Source: Antedon mediterranea | Taxonomy: Eukaryota > Echinodermata > Crinoidea > Comatulida > Antedonidae | Assembly: GCF_964355755.1 (NCBI RefSeq) | Contig: NC_092678.1 | Coordinates: 2,133,922 to 2,193,921 of the forward strand | DNA length: 60,000 nucleotides | Direction: 5' to 3' | In this document: one piece after another, positions 47,578 to 59,702 of the stretch | How the letters are laid out: every line of letters starts with the position of its first letter | How positions within the stretch are numbered: position 1 is the stretch's first letter | Notes under the pieces: generated by a model | Told to the model about the DNA's origin: nothing | The model's database searches: none | The model's input: the letters and a program-made list of their open reading frames with translations, nothing else | Made by a program: the position numbers and the translations under genes

Positions 47578-49471
47578 TCTTGAACTGAAGACACTGTTTT
47601 TAAAAGTAGTCAACAGTATACATCCACTAATGTACTGAAGGCATTAATTGGTGAATGAGATCATTGACAACATTCAATGCTCCCTAGGGTCACATCATGT
47701 CCAACCCTAGCGCCACTTTCTATCATTTTAACATCAATCAAATTTTGTCTTGGGCATATCAATAAATATTACAAACAAATCGGCATATTTGTACGGTCTA
47801 TAAGTACTGTCTATATTTTCTTCTTATCTATTTTGATTTTGCCCTTTTGAATTAGTCAACGTCATTGGCTGACGTAGTCACTGTTACAATATAGCATCAG
47901 ATATTATTGTCTATCATGAAAACTGGTGAAAAATACACCCACTATGTAAACCATCTGAATAAATCACATCAAATTAATGTGAACAATTTAATACGGAACA
48001 AAATATTATGGCATTTTTAAGGATGCAGTAAGAAGAATTTGTTTTTAGAAGTAAAATTGAGATGTGGTAATTAACTCTGTGGGAATCTTTCAAATAAATA
48101 GTAAATTTACCAATGTAAATTCAATAAACGTTGGCTGTGTGTGATTACCAAAAGAAGAGGTTGCTGATGGTACTGTATAGGTTTGAGTAAGATCCCTAAT
48201 TCTTGTCTTTTTTGCCAATAACACTGCTGATACTGTATATGTACTGTATATTTACTGTAGCAGCTGCAGTAGAATCATTTTGATAATTCCTATCTTTTTT
48301 CTACACTCTTAAGCAAACTTTTATATAATATTTTCGTATTAAATATTCTCAAGGTTGATAGGTAGTTGTTGATGTAATATGTAATCTCCTTTTCTCTGCC
48401 ATTTATCTGCCTGAAGTAGATCACAACAGCAAAGTAGATACTATTGCTTGTTACTCTTTGACATTAAGAACTTCTAGAATACGCTGTTTACAGTTTGTCC
48501 CTAGACGCAAATACCTGATCAGATTGCTTATACATTAACACTAGGAAAGTACATATTTAAACAGGTGATTGTATCCTGAATCCAAAAATCTATTTTATAA
48601 GTATACAATATACACAGTAAAGATATACAAATGAACTGTATAAAATATATAACTAAATATTTCCTATTCAAAGCCTCAATAACAAATGATTATGTGCAAA
48701 GAATGGTGGTGACATTTTGTTTTGATAATTTGCAGTTATTCTATTTGATCAATTGGCTAATCTACAGCATCCTCCCTGCATGCAACACTACCAATGAATA
48801 CAACCTTAATATACCAATGTAATGTTATGACATTTTATGTTACCTGTATATTAGCTCAAATTTGTTTCAAATACAAAAACTAGAAATAGTGTTGGTAATC
48901 TATGAGTGCCTCTTAATACCTGGACCAAGTTAGATCTGCAAGGGGAAACTCAAAAAGTGTGGCCAAAAAGTTAGACCACATGTATTCAGTTTTTGTAATT
49001 GTTGTTGTCTAACATCGCAGCAGGTGATAGGCACAAAATAGGTAACAGTCTTCAAACAATTTTCAATAAATAGCAATGTATAGATTTGAAATATTACAGT
49101 ATAATAACAATAATTAATAATAAATACATGTTTAGGGCCAATTTAACAAAATAATGATTACCTCAATAATAAAAAATAAATTTCACAATTAGTAATATGT
49201 ATAGTACTAAAATGTCATGCAATAATGTATAAAATAAATGAAAATGTTCACTCTAATCTAAAGCAATGAAATTGTACACACATGCAGACAGGTAAAAAAC
49301 AGCAATTTCTTAATTTGATATTAATCCAATCTTAATAACATATCAACGTTAAATTAATTAGTACATGGCAGTAACTAATAACAATATGCTTATACCAAAT
49401 TTAAGAAGCTTAAGAATTAATTCCCAATACTGGCCATCTTAATCTTATTACAAACACAAAAGAAACATTGT

Positions 49472-49570
49472 ATGTTTCGAAAATGGTTGTCGGGCAATAA
49501 CAATTACGATCGTCTTCCGCTTGATCCACATGACAATATTGTAAATATCGATTGGTATCCGTCGATATAA
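49472..49570 (+). other. Short open frame with coding-like composition (32 codons)
   Basis: From ATG at 49472 to TAA at 49568. It reads FRKWLSGNNNYDRLPLDPHD, then NIVNIDWYPSI. It is less AT-rich than its surroundings. I do not recognise a family and see no clear acceptor upstream; the minus strand is open here too. Confidence 0.15.
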
Positions 49571-49677
49571 ATCATTTAGGTGAATGAGTTACTATGGAAA
49601 GGCAACAGACAATACAAACAATAAGACTACTTGAGTTAATTAATATAGAAATGGAAACATGGAATACAAATAAGATA

Positions 49678-49848
49678 TTGGCTAAAAGTGCAGTGATAGT
49701 GTTACTACTAAACTATTGGCTAAAAGTGCAGTGATAGTGTTACTACTAAACTATTGGCTAAAAGTGCAGTGATAGTGTTACTACTAAACTATTGGCTAAA
49801 AGTGCAGTGATAGTGTTACTACTAAACTATTGGCTAAAAGTGCAGTGA
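49678..49848. repeat. 38-bp tandem repeat x 4.5
   Basis: Units GCTAAAAGTGCAGTGATAGT followed by GTTACTACTAAACTATTG. The last partial unit runs directly into the 17-bp array, through the shared GTGACACC junction. Confidence 0.96.
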
Positions 49849-51600
49849 CACCTCTATTAAGGAGACACCTCTATTAAGGAGACACCTCTATTAAGGAGAC
49901 ACCTCTATTAAGGAGACACCTCTATTAAGGAGACACCTCTATTAAGGAGACATCTCTATTAAGGAGATACCTCTATTAAGGAGACACCTCTATTAGTGAA
50001 ACACCTCTATTAAGGAGACACCTCTATTAAGGAGACACCTCTATTAAGGAGACACCTCTATTAAGGAGACACCTCTATTAAGGAGACACCTCTATTAAGG
50101 AGACACCTCTATTAAGGAGACACCTCTATTAAGGAGACACCTCTATTAAGGAGACACCTCTATTAAGGAGACACCTCTATTAAGGAGACACCTCTATTAA
50201 GGAGACACCTCTATTAAGGTGACACCTCTATTAAGGAGACACCTCTATTAAGGAGACACCTCTATTAAGGAGACACCTCTATTAAGGTGACACCTCTATT
50301 AAGGAGACACCTCTATTAAGGAGACACCTCTATTAAGGAGACACCTCTATTAAGGAGACACCTCTCTTAAGGAGATACCTCTATTAAGGAGACACCTCTA
50401 TTAAGGAGACACCTCTATTAAGGAGACACCTCTATTAAGGAGACACCTCTATTAAGGAGACACCTCTATTAAGGTGACACCTCTATTAAGGAGACACCTC
50501 TATTAAGGAGACACCTCTATTAAGGAAACACCTCTATTAAGGTGACACCTCTATTAAGGAGACACCTCTATTAAGGAGACACCTCTATTAAGGTGACACC
50601 TCTATTAAGGAGACACCTCTCTTAAGGAGATACCTCTATTAAGGAGACACCTCTATTAGTGAAACACCTCTATTAAGGAGACACCTCTATTAAGGAGACA
50701 CCTCTATTAAGGTGACACCTCTATTAAAGAGACACCTCTATTAAGGAGACACCTCTATTAAGGAGACACCTCTATTAAGGAGACACCTCTATTAAGGAGA
50801 CACCTCTATTAAGGAGACATCTCTATTAAGGAGATACCTCTATTAAGGAGACACCTCTATTAGTGAAACACCTCTATTAAGGAGACACCTCTATTAAGGA
50901 GACACCTCTATTAAGGTGACACCTCTATTAAGGAGACACCTCTATTAAGGAGACACCTCTATTAAGGAGACACCTCTATTAAGGAGACACCTCTATTAAG
51001 GAGACACCTCTATTAAGGAGACACCTCTATTAAGGAGACACCTCTATTAAGGAGACACCTCTATTAAGGTGACACCTCTATTAAGGAGACACCTCTATTA
51101 AGGAGACACCTCTATTAAGGTGACACCTCTATTAAGGAGACACCTCTATTAAGGAGACACCTCTATTAAGGAGACACCTCTATTAAGGAGACACCTCTAT
51201 TAAGGTGACACCTCTATTAAGGAGACACCTCTATTAAGGAGACACCTCTATTAAGGAGACACCTCTATTAAGGAGACACCTCTATTAAGGTGACACCTCT
51301 ATTAAGGAGACACCTCTATTAAGGAGACACCTCTATTAAGGAGACACCTCTATTAAGGAGACACCTCTCTTAAGGAGATACCTCTATTAAGGAGACACCT
51401 CTATTAGTGAAACACCTCTATTAAGGAGACACCTCTATTAAGGAGACACCTCTATTAGTGAAACACCTCTATTAGTGAAACACCTCTACTAAGGAGACAC
51501 CTCTATTAGTGAAACACCTCTATTAAGGAGACACCTCTATTAGTGAAACACCTCTATTAGTGAAACACCTCTATTAGTGAAACACCTCTATTAAGGAGAC
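49848..51600. repeat. 17-bp array, about 103 copies, with higher-order structure
   Basis: Monomer GACACCTCTATTAAGGA, with variants GGTGACACC, ATTAGTGAAACACC and CTCTTAAGGAGATACC. The block ACATCTCTATTAAGGAGATA leading to ATTAGTGAAAC recurs about 870 bp apart (near 49949 and 50817), showing duplication of long segments. No coding frame survives. Confidence 0.98.
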
Positions 51601-51750
51601 AATTTTCTGTAAACAATCGAGGAGTTCTATTTTCAACAATACAGCCAACCCTATTCAGAGGACATCCCAATAGCGGACACCTCTATTAAGGAAACAATTT
51701 TCTGTAAACAATCAAAGTAAATATATATATAATTAATAACACTACATCCA

Positions 51751-51983
51751 GCCTCTATTCTGAGGAAGCCTCTATTCTGAGGACACCCCTATTATGAGGA
51801 AGCCTCTATTCTGAGGAAGCCTCTATTATGAGGAAGCCTCTATTATGAGGACACTCCTATTCTGAGGACACCCCTATTATGAGGAAGCCTCTATTCTGAG
51901 GAAGCCTCTATTATGAGGACACCCCTATTATGAGGACACCCCTATTATGAGGACACCCCTATTATGAGGACACCCCTATTAAG
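51751..51983. repeat. Second 17-bp array, diverged relative, about 14 copies
   Basis: Monomers GCCTCTATTCTGAGGAA and CACCCCTATTATGAGGA. Same period and CCTCTATT core as the preceding array, separated by a 150-bp non-tandem segment that contains a duplicated CAATTTTCTGTAAACAATC. Confidence 0.93.
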
Positions 51984-53292
51984 AAGAAACTTTTTTAGGT
52001 GCCTAAGGTGTCCCTCATTAGGGTTCTATATATTTTTATATTTTCACACAATGACCAAATTGCAATTAAAAATATAAATTTTAGGTTGAAAATTACTGCA
52101 TTATTCAGAGTGTATACTGTAGTAATTATATATTCCTAATTTGTAATATGCAGCCAGTTGAATACTTATTCAAAATGAATATTTAATATACAATTATATA
52201 TCTTGTTGTTTATCTAATATATCCTTTCGTTGCAATTAATCAATCGATTAATCAATTTGTATAGCGCTATTCAACAATCTTTACTCATACGGTATATTGA
52301 CATTGCTGACAAAAGATCAGAACAAGCCCCTACTTTCACCTCCTTTATTGTATTTTTTGTGTAAAACTTGTACTAATATTATTAGGAACATTTTAATTTT
52401 TAAATGTAATCTGGGGTCTCTTCTATACAAGCCTTCCTAATTTCCTGAGACTCAATTTCATTATTAAATTTAAACATTGTAGTAAATTATTTTCACATAA
52501 TGATTTGATGATTAAACGTATTCATTACAGGACTTCATTTATGAATATACTGTATTCTTGCAATGTCATCAAGGATAATGATATGAATAATGTATTGAAA
52601 ACAGAATTATATTATTCAATCATACTTTTATTTAAATCATTCAATATATGAATATAATAATTTTCCTATTTGCGAAACATAATGGATTTGGTAATTTACA
52701 ATAATAACCTCTGCTTTTACAGAAAACTGAAGATATTGTATTTATGCGACCAATGCAAAGTAATTATAAATCATAGAGTCTTGCTATTGCAGAAAGCATG
52801 ATTCATAATATGTAAATCTTTATATCATTAAATCTATCTAATAAGAAGTGTCTAACATCAACGAAATACAAGCATGAATAGAGTTATTTTGCCAAATGAC
52901 ATTCTCGCTTTTTTAATCACAGAAATTATAGTCTAATCTAACAGACTCATTATAACAGTGAAGTAGTTTGATTGCTTTGATATTATTCAGAAAAAATAAT
53001 CAATTACTTGTAGCTTGAACACCAGTGTTAAGTTGCTTTAGGTGTGTTAGGGATAATTCCTAAAACTATTTTAAAGACGAAGTGATGATTGTGAAATTAA
53101 ACACTGATTACAACAATCCTTAACAATCACAGAAATTAATGACTGAAAATTATGAAAATAAAAATATGCAAAAATACAAGACTTGACAAAAACATGGTCA
53201 TTAAATTTGAAGAGATACAAAATTTATTTGGTAATTGTACCTTTTCATACCAAGTTACTATAAGGCTCAATACAAATTGTTCATTAAATATA

Positions 53293-53470
53293 GTGGAGCT
53301 GTAGCTTAGTGGCTTACATGGTTGCCTTTCAATCTTAAAGTCAAAGGTTCGATCCTGAACTAGTGCCAGGGTTATAAACTCATGAACTCTCGCTACTTAA
53401 CTCACACTCCCTATAGCCTCAAATGAGACGAAGGGTTTATGAATCTTGTAGTTTTCATTTTCTTGACAAA
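53293..53470 (+). mobile_element. tRNA-derived SINE
   Basis: GTGGAGCTGTAGCTTAGTGG (A box), GGTTCGATCC (B box), then a non-tRNA body. The acceptor stem does not close, so not a tRNA gene. Same family as 1096. Confidence 0.7.
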
Positions 53471-55619
53471 TTCTCTTGATCCTTAAGGTCTACTAACATT
53501 CCTCCTGTACTCAGCTGGTACTACACAGGAATGAAACATTAGTTTACGATGTTGACAGCTTTTTTTACGACTTCTATTTTGCATCATATCTACTGTGTTG
53601 CTTTATTGCCAAAGGAAAAGACATTTTTTTACGACAGAAACCAATTTCTATTTATTGAGCAATCAAAGTATCTAAATATTTTGTTTCATGATTTGGCAGA
53701 ATATTACACTAGCGAACTACAAAAATACTGACCGTACAGATTGTCAACAAAATAATAAACTAAGGGTAAATCACTAATAGAAATTACTTTTTAAATATAA
53801 TCTCAAAAAAGGATACATGCATTATACAGTAGCTAGAAATTTATTATAGTAATATTTCATATTTTATTTTATCTGTGGATTGCAACTGACAACACTAAAA
53901 ACAATGTTAAAGGGTAAATCCAGAATAGAAATGACTGTTTAAATAAACTGTAGTGTCAGCAGACATAAACATGTTTACTGTTTAATGCCTTTGTGGACAG
54001 GGTGTGTCTCAACAAAACAGGGAGAATGATAGCAGGGTAATGTTTCAAAAACCCCTTTCACCATCTGCTTAAAACTACAGTAAATCAGTGAACATATTTA
54101 ATCAGTGCATGGAGCAACCTACATAAAATGAGAAATGGAACTATTATGATCAAATCTTGTTCTTCTTGTGTTGGGTTACCACAGTACTGAACAGTAATTA
54201 ACATGACTATAGTAATACCGAAATGTATAAATGTCAGGTTTACATTTTTAATGAATAATAAATACATAACATTTAAATGATTGACCCATTTACATTTAAA
54301 TGACATTCTTTAATCATTAGTAATTATGTTTTGTACAGCTAATGAATAATTCATTTTTAACTGATTAAAGTACAGTATATTGTATGCTACAAACAGTATT
54401 ATACTTTTAAAATGGCACTAAAGTTTCTGAGTTCAAATCCAATTTGAATCCACAGTATTTTCATTTCATTATTAAAACCACTACAAATTAAAATATTTTA
54501 TTCCATAAATTAAAAGCAAACTCATTTATGAGTGTTGTTTAAATATTACACATGACATTAAACTTCTGTAGTAGCTAATTTGCTAATAAAGATTAGGACA
54601 AATTAATGCTCGACAAAGAGACTGAATGTCGAGGTACAACAATGGCTTAAAAGAACTATCTACTGTAGATTCATAATGTACGGTGCACATTTGTAAACAG
54701 TGCCATTATTTCTACTATCAAGTGTGTTTACTAGACTGTAGGATTAGCTTTATTGCTAAATTGCAGAATATTTTCTCACTAGTGTATTGAATATAGATAT
54801 TGTTACTGTATAGCAAGCTACTATATACTCTGCCAATTATTGTAGTAGTACTATACTGTAGAACTATACAAATTAGCGCATTAAGGTTTCATGAGTACTG
54901 TTATACAGCAATCGCTAACATTGGAAGGTAGGGAAAATTAGGCCTGGCTCAACTGCTATGAGGTATATATTCTACCATGGACCAGATTTTATTCTCATTT
55001 CAAGGAATAAACATTTTGTTTTTTTTGTTGAGATTTTTCACCACAAAACTATCACTTTATTACTAAGATAATTATTTTAAATCTAGACAATTGAAGTGTC
55101 TCAAACAAGTTAATTCAAATTACAATATTTGGAATGCAGTTTCTATGCTGATTCATTTTACTGTAATCAATACAGTAATTATATTTTCACTAATCTTTAC
55201 TAGTTACCGCTACCTTTATAAGATTAGGCATTCTTGGTCTGTAGGCCTACATTTAAAATGTTAACGATATTTGAAATAATAAACTAAATTGAATTGTTTT
55301 ACAATCATTTGTATTAAATTGTAAATATTGAGTAACACAATAAAATCGCAATTGCAACGAATTTGTCTCAATTTCTTATGCCATAATTCAAAGGATCTCC
55401 TGTATTGTAAAACATATCTTCGCCTTTCAGACAACTGTTCATGCAATTTCGATGAAACAACTCTTACAACCAAAAGGTCATGTCGAGTACTGGATTGGTT
55501 TGAAATGGTTAACGACAACGTCAGTTTGCATTCAACATGACAAACTGAGTAACTATTGTACAACCTAGACTACAGTATGTGACACTCGTTTGGGAAGCCA
55601 TCAAACTTGATTAATCATA

Positions 55620-56613
55620 AAGCTCTATCTATTCTACAGCAGAGGTCCCAACTTCGGAAAGTCCATTCGCAGGAGATTTTGTCGTGAACCACATTCAATT
55701 CGCCGGGGCGTCGAAAGTCAACGCGCGGGGAATCGAAAATCAACAAGCGTCGTTTACATCTCTTAATTAACTAAATATGTTACATATATAATATACAATA
55801 TTTACTCATAAGTTGGCTTAATTTTTACATAGGTTTATCCATCAGTATTTTTACATTCTTATTTTTTTATGGACACATCCTCAGTACAAAGAATTTAAAA
55901 AATATATACTGTATTTTAACTAAAATTCAGTATATAAAATAATTTAATAACTTAATTACATAATGTACAATATTTACGCATGATAGTATTGCCGAATAGA
56001 ATAACTATTTATTCCGTCTTATTCTACATTATTACGCGAGTTAACATATTATTTCAGATGAAAAACATTGAGTTTTATATTGTTTTATCCATACGTAATT
56101 ACACGTTAAAATGTAGGCCGTTTTATGAGGTATTTCGCCGATTTCTTATCGCTGGGAAATTCCCCACCAGCGACATCGATCGATCGAAGAGTAGGCCTAG
56201 CGTGCATGCCGGAACGGGTGGATTATTGCTATATAAAGTTTTAACAAAAGAGCTTACGACAATCTTAGGTAAATTTTTATTAAACGTAGGCCTACTTGCT
56301 TGGCGAATCCATGCCTTTACATTTAACATGTTCATATTATCGGAATCGGGAAATTTGAAAATGCGGTAAAAAAATCAAAATGCGGTAGAAAACGTCGAGA
56401 TAGCGGTAGATGGGTACTAAAAGCGGTAGACTACCGCGAGTAGCGGTAGACTTGGGACCCCTGCTACAGTACACTATCAAACTTTATGTAACAACAAAAT
56501 GGTATGTTCCCATGTACAGTACTGTAGGGACATGATGATGTCATATCATTTCCATATTTGGGCACATCACACTTTTTTTGTCAAACTAGTTTTGATATTG
56601 TAGACAGAGCTTA
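55620..56613. mobile_element. MITE family 1, copy G, split by a nested insertion
   Basis: The left end AAGCTCTATCTATTCTACAG stops at 55639. The rest (TACACTATCAAACTTTATGT onward, ending TTGTAGACAGAGCTTA) resumes at 56470. The hAT-like element at 55640-56463 was therefore inserted into an existing MITE copy. Confidence 0.85.
55640..56463. mobile_element. hAT-like non-autonomous element, 824 bp
   Basis: It begins CAGAGGTCCCAACTT and ends AAGTCTACCG... inverse: the right end reads CTTGGGACCCCTG. CAGNGGTCCCAA is the typical hAT terminus. CTACAG flanks both sides, part of the expected 8-bp duplication. Near the right end it carries repeated GCGGTAGA motifs. A 129-codon open frame at 55980-56369 shows no transposase motif. 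Confidence 0.78.
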
Positions 56614-58203
56614 AAGCAAGCTCTTTTCTCTACCAGAAACATTTGAATACCTCTGAATTAAAACATATAAGAAAAAAAAACCTAACCCATTGGAAAGAAA
56701 AAACGACACAAAAAAGAGAGTTACCGATAACAAAAAAAGTTACATCGGCTGTAACAGTAACACTGATATGATTCAGATTTTTATAAAAGCTTAATCCATT
56801 TTATCATGAATAACTCTAGTGTATGTGAACACAGACAATCATTGATCATGATGAGGAAATGTGAAAGTAACTGTAAAACATAAACATTATTTTAAATCAC
56901 CAACAACCATTAATTGAGCTCCATCAAATATGTTCCAACAAACTTTAATTCATACTATAAATTTTGATGAGGCCATTAAAGAATAATCTTTTAGGCTGAC
57001 ATTAAAAATTGAAAAAACAACCTTTTCTAAGTCTTTAATTACCACCTGAGCAACTTATTTCATCAGGATTCAATAACAAAAAGAGGTTCTTCAGGAAAAA
57101 TCACTGCCTGTTATTTTTTTGAATGAATTGAATCATTTAATAACTAATAACATTATTATTTTATGTGACTATATCGCTATCAAAGTACAGTATTTTAAAT
57201 CTCAACAGACTTGGAAAGTGTCTATCTTATGCATAGTCTAAAAGCTATTAAATTACTAGATATCATGCAATGAATATTTGAATAAATTTGCATATAATTA
57301 TAATACACTTCAAAGAATTCTTTCTATCTATTTCAGTGACCTTGGACACCATCTTGTAAGATGAGTCACATTGTAATTTTTTTTTATTTGAAGTTTTGAA
57401 TAAACAGCTACAGTATGTATTTATGTTTCAACTATTCTATTTCAAACTATTATCTATTCAAAAATTCTCAAAAATATTATTTGAAATCAATGAATGTATA
57501 GTATAATTAGTTCCGTTTGTAGTGTGACATATGACATTTAAAACGTAGAATACAAGCTAATTGATAAATACCTATTAGATTATTTCACAAAAACCTAGCC
57601 ATGATACAAATTTATCATTTTTTCAAAGGGCCCTTTTTTTTCTGGTGATTTTCTTTTACATCCATTTTTTAACTACAGTATAATAATAGAAAGTGTTTTT
57701 TTTTTGTTATTTCATTTTCTTATTGTGTTTTGTTGTTGTTTAATTTAGTATTCAGATTCATTTTAACAGGGTTACATTAGTTGATAATCAATAATTTTCA
57801 TAGTATTTCTATGTCTTAATAATAATATACTGTATGTACTGTATGGCTGTCAATGCCTTATTACTGTATGGGATAATACTCCATGCTTATTATAATGCAG
57901 AATATGTTTAAAGGTACTTAAAATACAATTCTTTTTACATGCTTGAATGACGCCATTCACTAACAATAACGAAATTATACAGTATACAAAAATACACTCT
58001 TCTATTAAATGCAATATCACGGAGTCTGGCTGGCATAAACACAGTGGTAAAACCTAATTGTACATCAGTGATACAGTATATAACAAGGCAGGTATTCCGT
58101 TTTTTTGAGTACAATATTGTATCTTAATTCAAGATACAGGTACTGTACATAACAGTAGAGGGAGCTTTTGATTTGTGACAACTGAGGACCGTGGACCAAC
58201 CTA

Positions 58204-58249
58204 GGTCAGGTCATAGAGATATCACTATAATATCTCTATGGTCAGGTCA
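58204..58249. repeat. Hairpin flanked by 10-bp direct repeats
   Basis: GGTCAGGTCA lies on both sides of CATAGAGATATCACTATAAT followed by ATCTCTAT; the inner part folds as ATAGAGATAT with ATATCTCTAT. The arrangement resembles a tiny insertion with target duplication. Confidence 0.6.
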
Positions 58250-58818
58250 ATCGCTACTAAATTCAAATACCCTTTAAAAATATTTAAAGATAACACCTTT
58301 ATGGTGAACATGGTTTTCCGTAGCAAAAAGTAAAGATTGTATCAATTGTTATTATTACTAACTAATAAAGCTATACATATTATTAAGTATCTTAATATTA
58401 ACATAATTCATAAAAATTTTAATATCAAAAAGCTTTTAAAAATATATTAGTCACAATCTTCTTTAATAATTCTAGTCACGTAACATACCTAAGAAGAACC
58501 CTAATCTTATATGAAACAAGCCCATCCCTTATTAGGTACCATCTTGAACAGAGCAAAGATGTCATACATTTTATAGTTACTAAGGCAATAAATAATAATA
58601 TATACACGTACTACAGGCAATATAATTTATTCTAGAAGAGAAATCTTGTCATGTTAATCCCTTGTTAAAAAAAGCTTTTGGATTTGGATAAATTGCTTTA
58701 TAAAAAAAACCAGAATATTTGTAATAAGTTAAGATACATTGTTAAGGTTGGCATCAAGCTCATTTAAAAGTTTGGGACGAGAAACAAAAATAAAATTGAG
58801 ATATCCCTAGTCCAACTA

Positions 58819-59454
58819 TTTAAAGACCCCTTCCCTGCAATTTTGGACGTTTTTTGGAAAATAATACATATATATCACTTTAAAAACATTAAACCATGTC
58901 ATTCCTTGTCTTAAATGTACGTTTTATAATAAATTATGATAAATTATGATAAAAAGTGAGAAACAATGCACTACCTAAGTAGCTCGCGGCGATCGACCTC
59001 TCGTGGACGGTCTTAGGCCTAGCCTAGCTAGGCTTAGTTTTGTAGGCCCAGCTGGTAAACATCGGTAACGTACGAACATCGTACGCTAGCTATATACCTA
59101 GCCTGACGTTGTATAGTTGCTGCATTAATTGTCTTTCTATTTTTGCCAGACTCCGTTGATACAAATTGGGGAAAACCCGGTATTTTCGCTGAAAAGTTAG
59201 GAGTATTCCATTTGTTTTGGCCTCACGATCGATCGAAAAGTGGGCGAATTACAGGTGAAAAACAAAAATATCAATCCGCGCGCAATGCATTTTGGGATTT
59301 ATAGCGGGCCGCTATAATTATTAGAATCGACTTATTTTTCACCGTTTAAAGACGAAAAAAGTTATCGCAATAGGACCATATAGTATTATTTTTACATTAA
59401 ATATAGTTTGTGATCTTAAATTAGATCTAAAAAACGTAGGGAAGGGGGCTTTAA
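58819..59454. mobile_element. DNA element of about 636 bp with inverted ends
   Basis: The left end reads TTAAAGACCCCTTCCCTGCA; the right end read inversely is GTTAAAGCCCCCTTCCCTAC. The interior includes a GC-rich part with CGATCGATC and GCGCGCAATGCATTTTGGG. No transposase frame. Confidence 0.65.
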
Positions 59455-59563
59455 CTGAACTGCGTATGCTATTAACATCATTTTTTATAGAAATCAATGC
59501 GAAAAAATGTATCAAATAATATTTGAGCATTTACAGTATAACATGGACTGCTAAGAAACATCT

Positions 59564-59702
59564 AAGCTCTGTACAGGTATGTGCCCAAATATGGTAGTGA
59601 TATGGCCAAATATGGTAGTGATACAGTAACATCATCATGTCCATATATGGGTACATCACATTTGTTGTCGCATAATGTTTGATAGTGTAGACAGAGCTTA
59701 AA
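59564..59702. mobile_element. MITE family 1, copy H
   Basis: AAGCTCTGTACAGGTATGTG, then CCATATATGGGTACATCACA and TTTGATAGTGTAGACAGAGC. A full-length family member close to the window edge. Confidence 0.87.

Noticed and set aside
53293-53365. Functional tRNA gene
   Set aside because: A and B boxes are present, but the 5' GTGGAGC has no pairing 3' acceptor strand and the same sequence recurs as a SINE head at 1096.
55261-55563. 100-codon minus-strand and overlapping 70-codon plus-strand frames
   Set aside because: Both strands are open and neither shows a known domain or suitable splice sites; possibly a relic, not supported as a gene.
55980-56369. 129-codon open frame inside the hAT-like element
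   Set aside because: No transposase motif or zinc-finger pattern is visible, and both strands are partly open.
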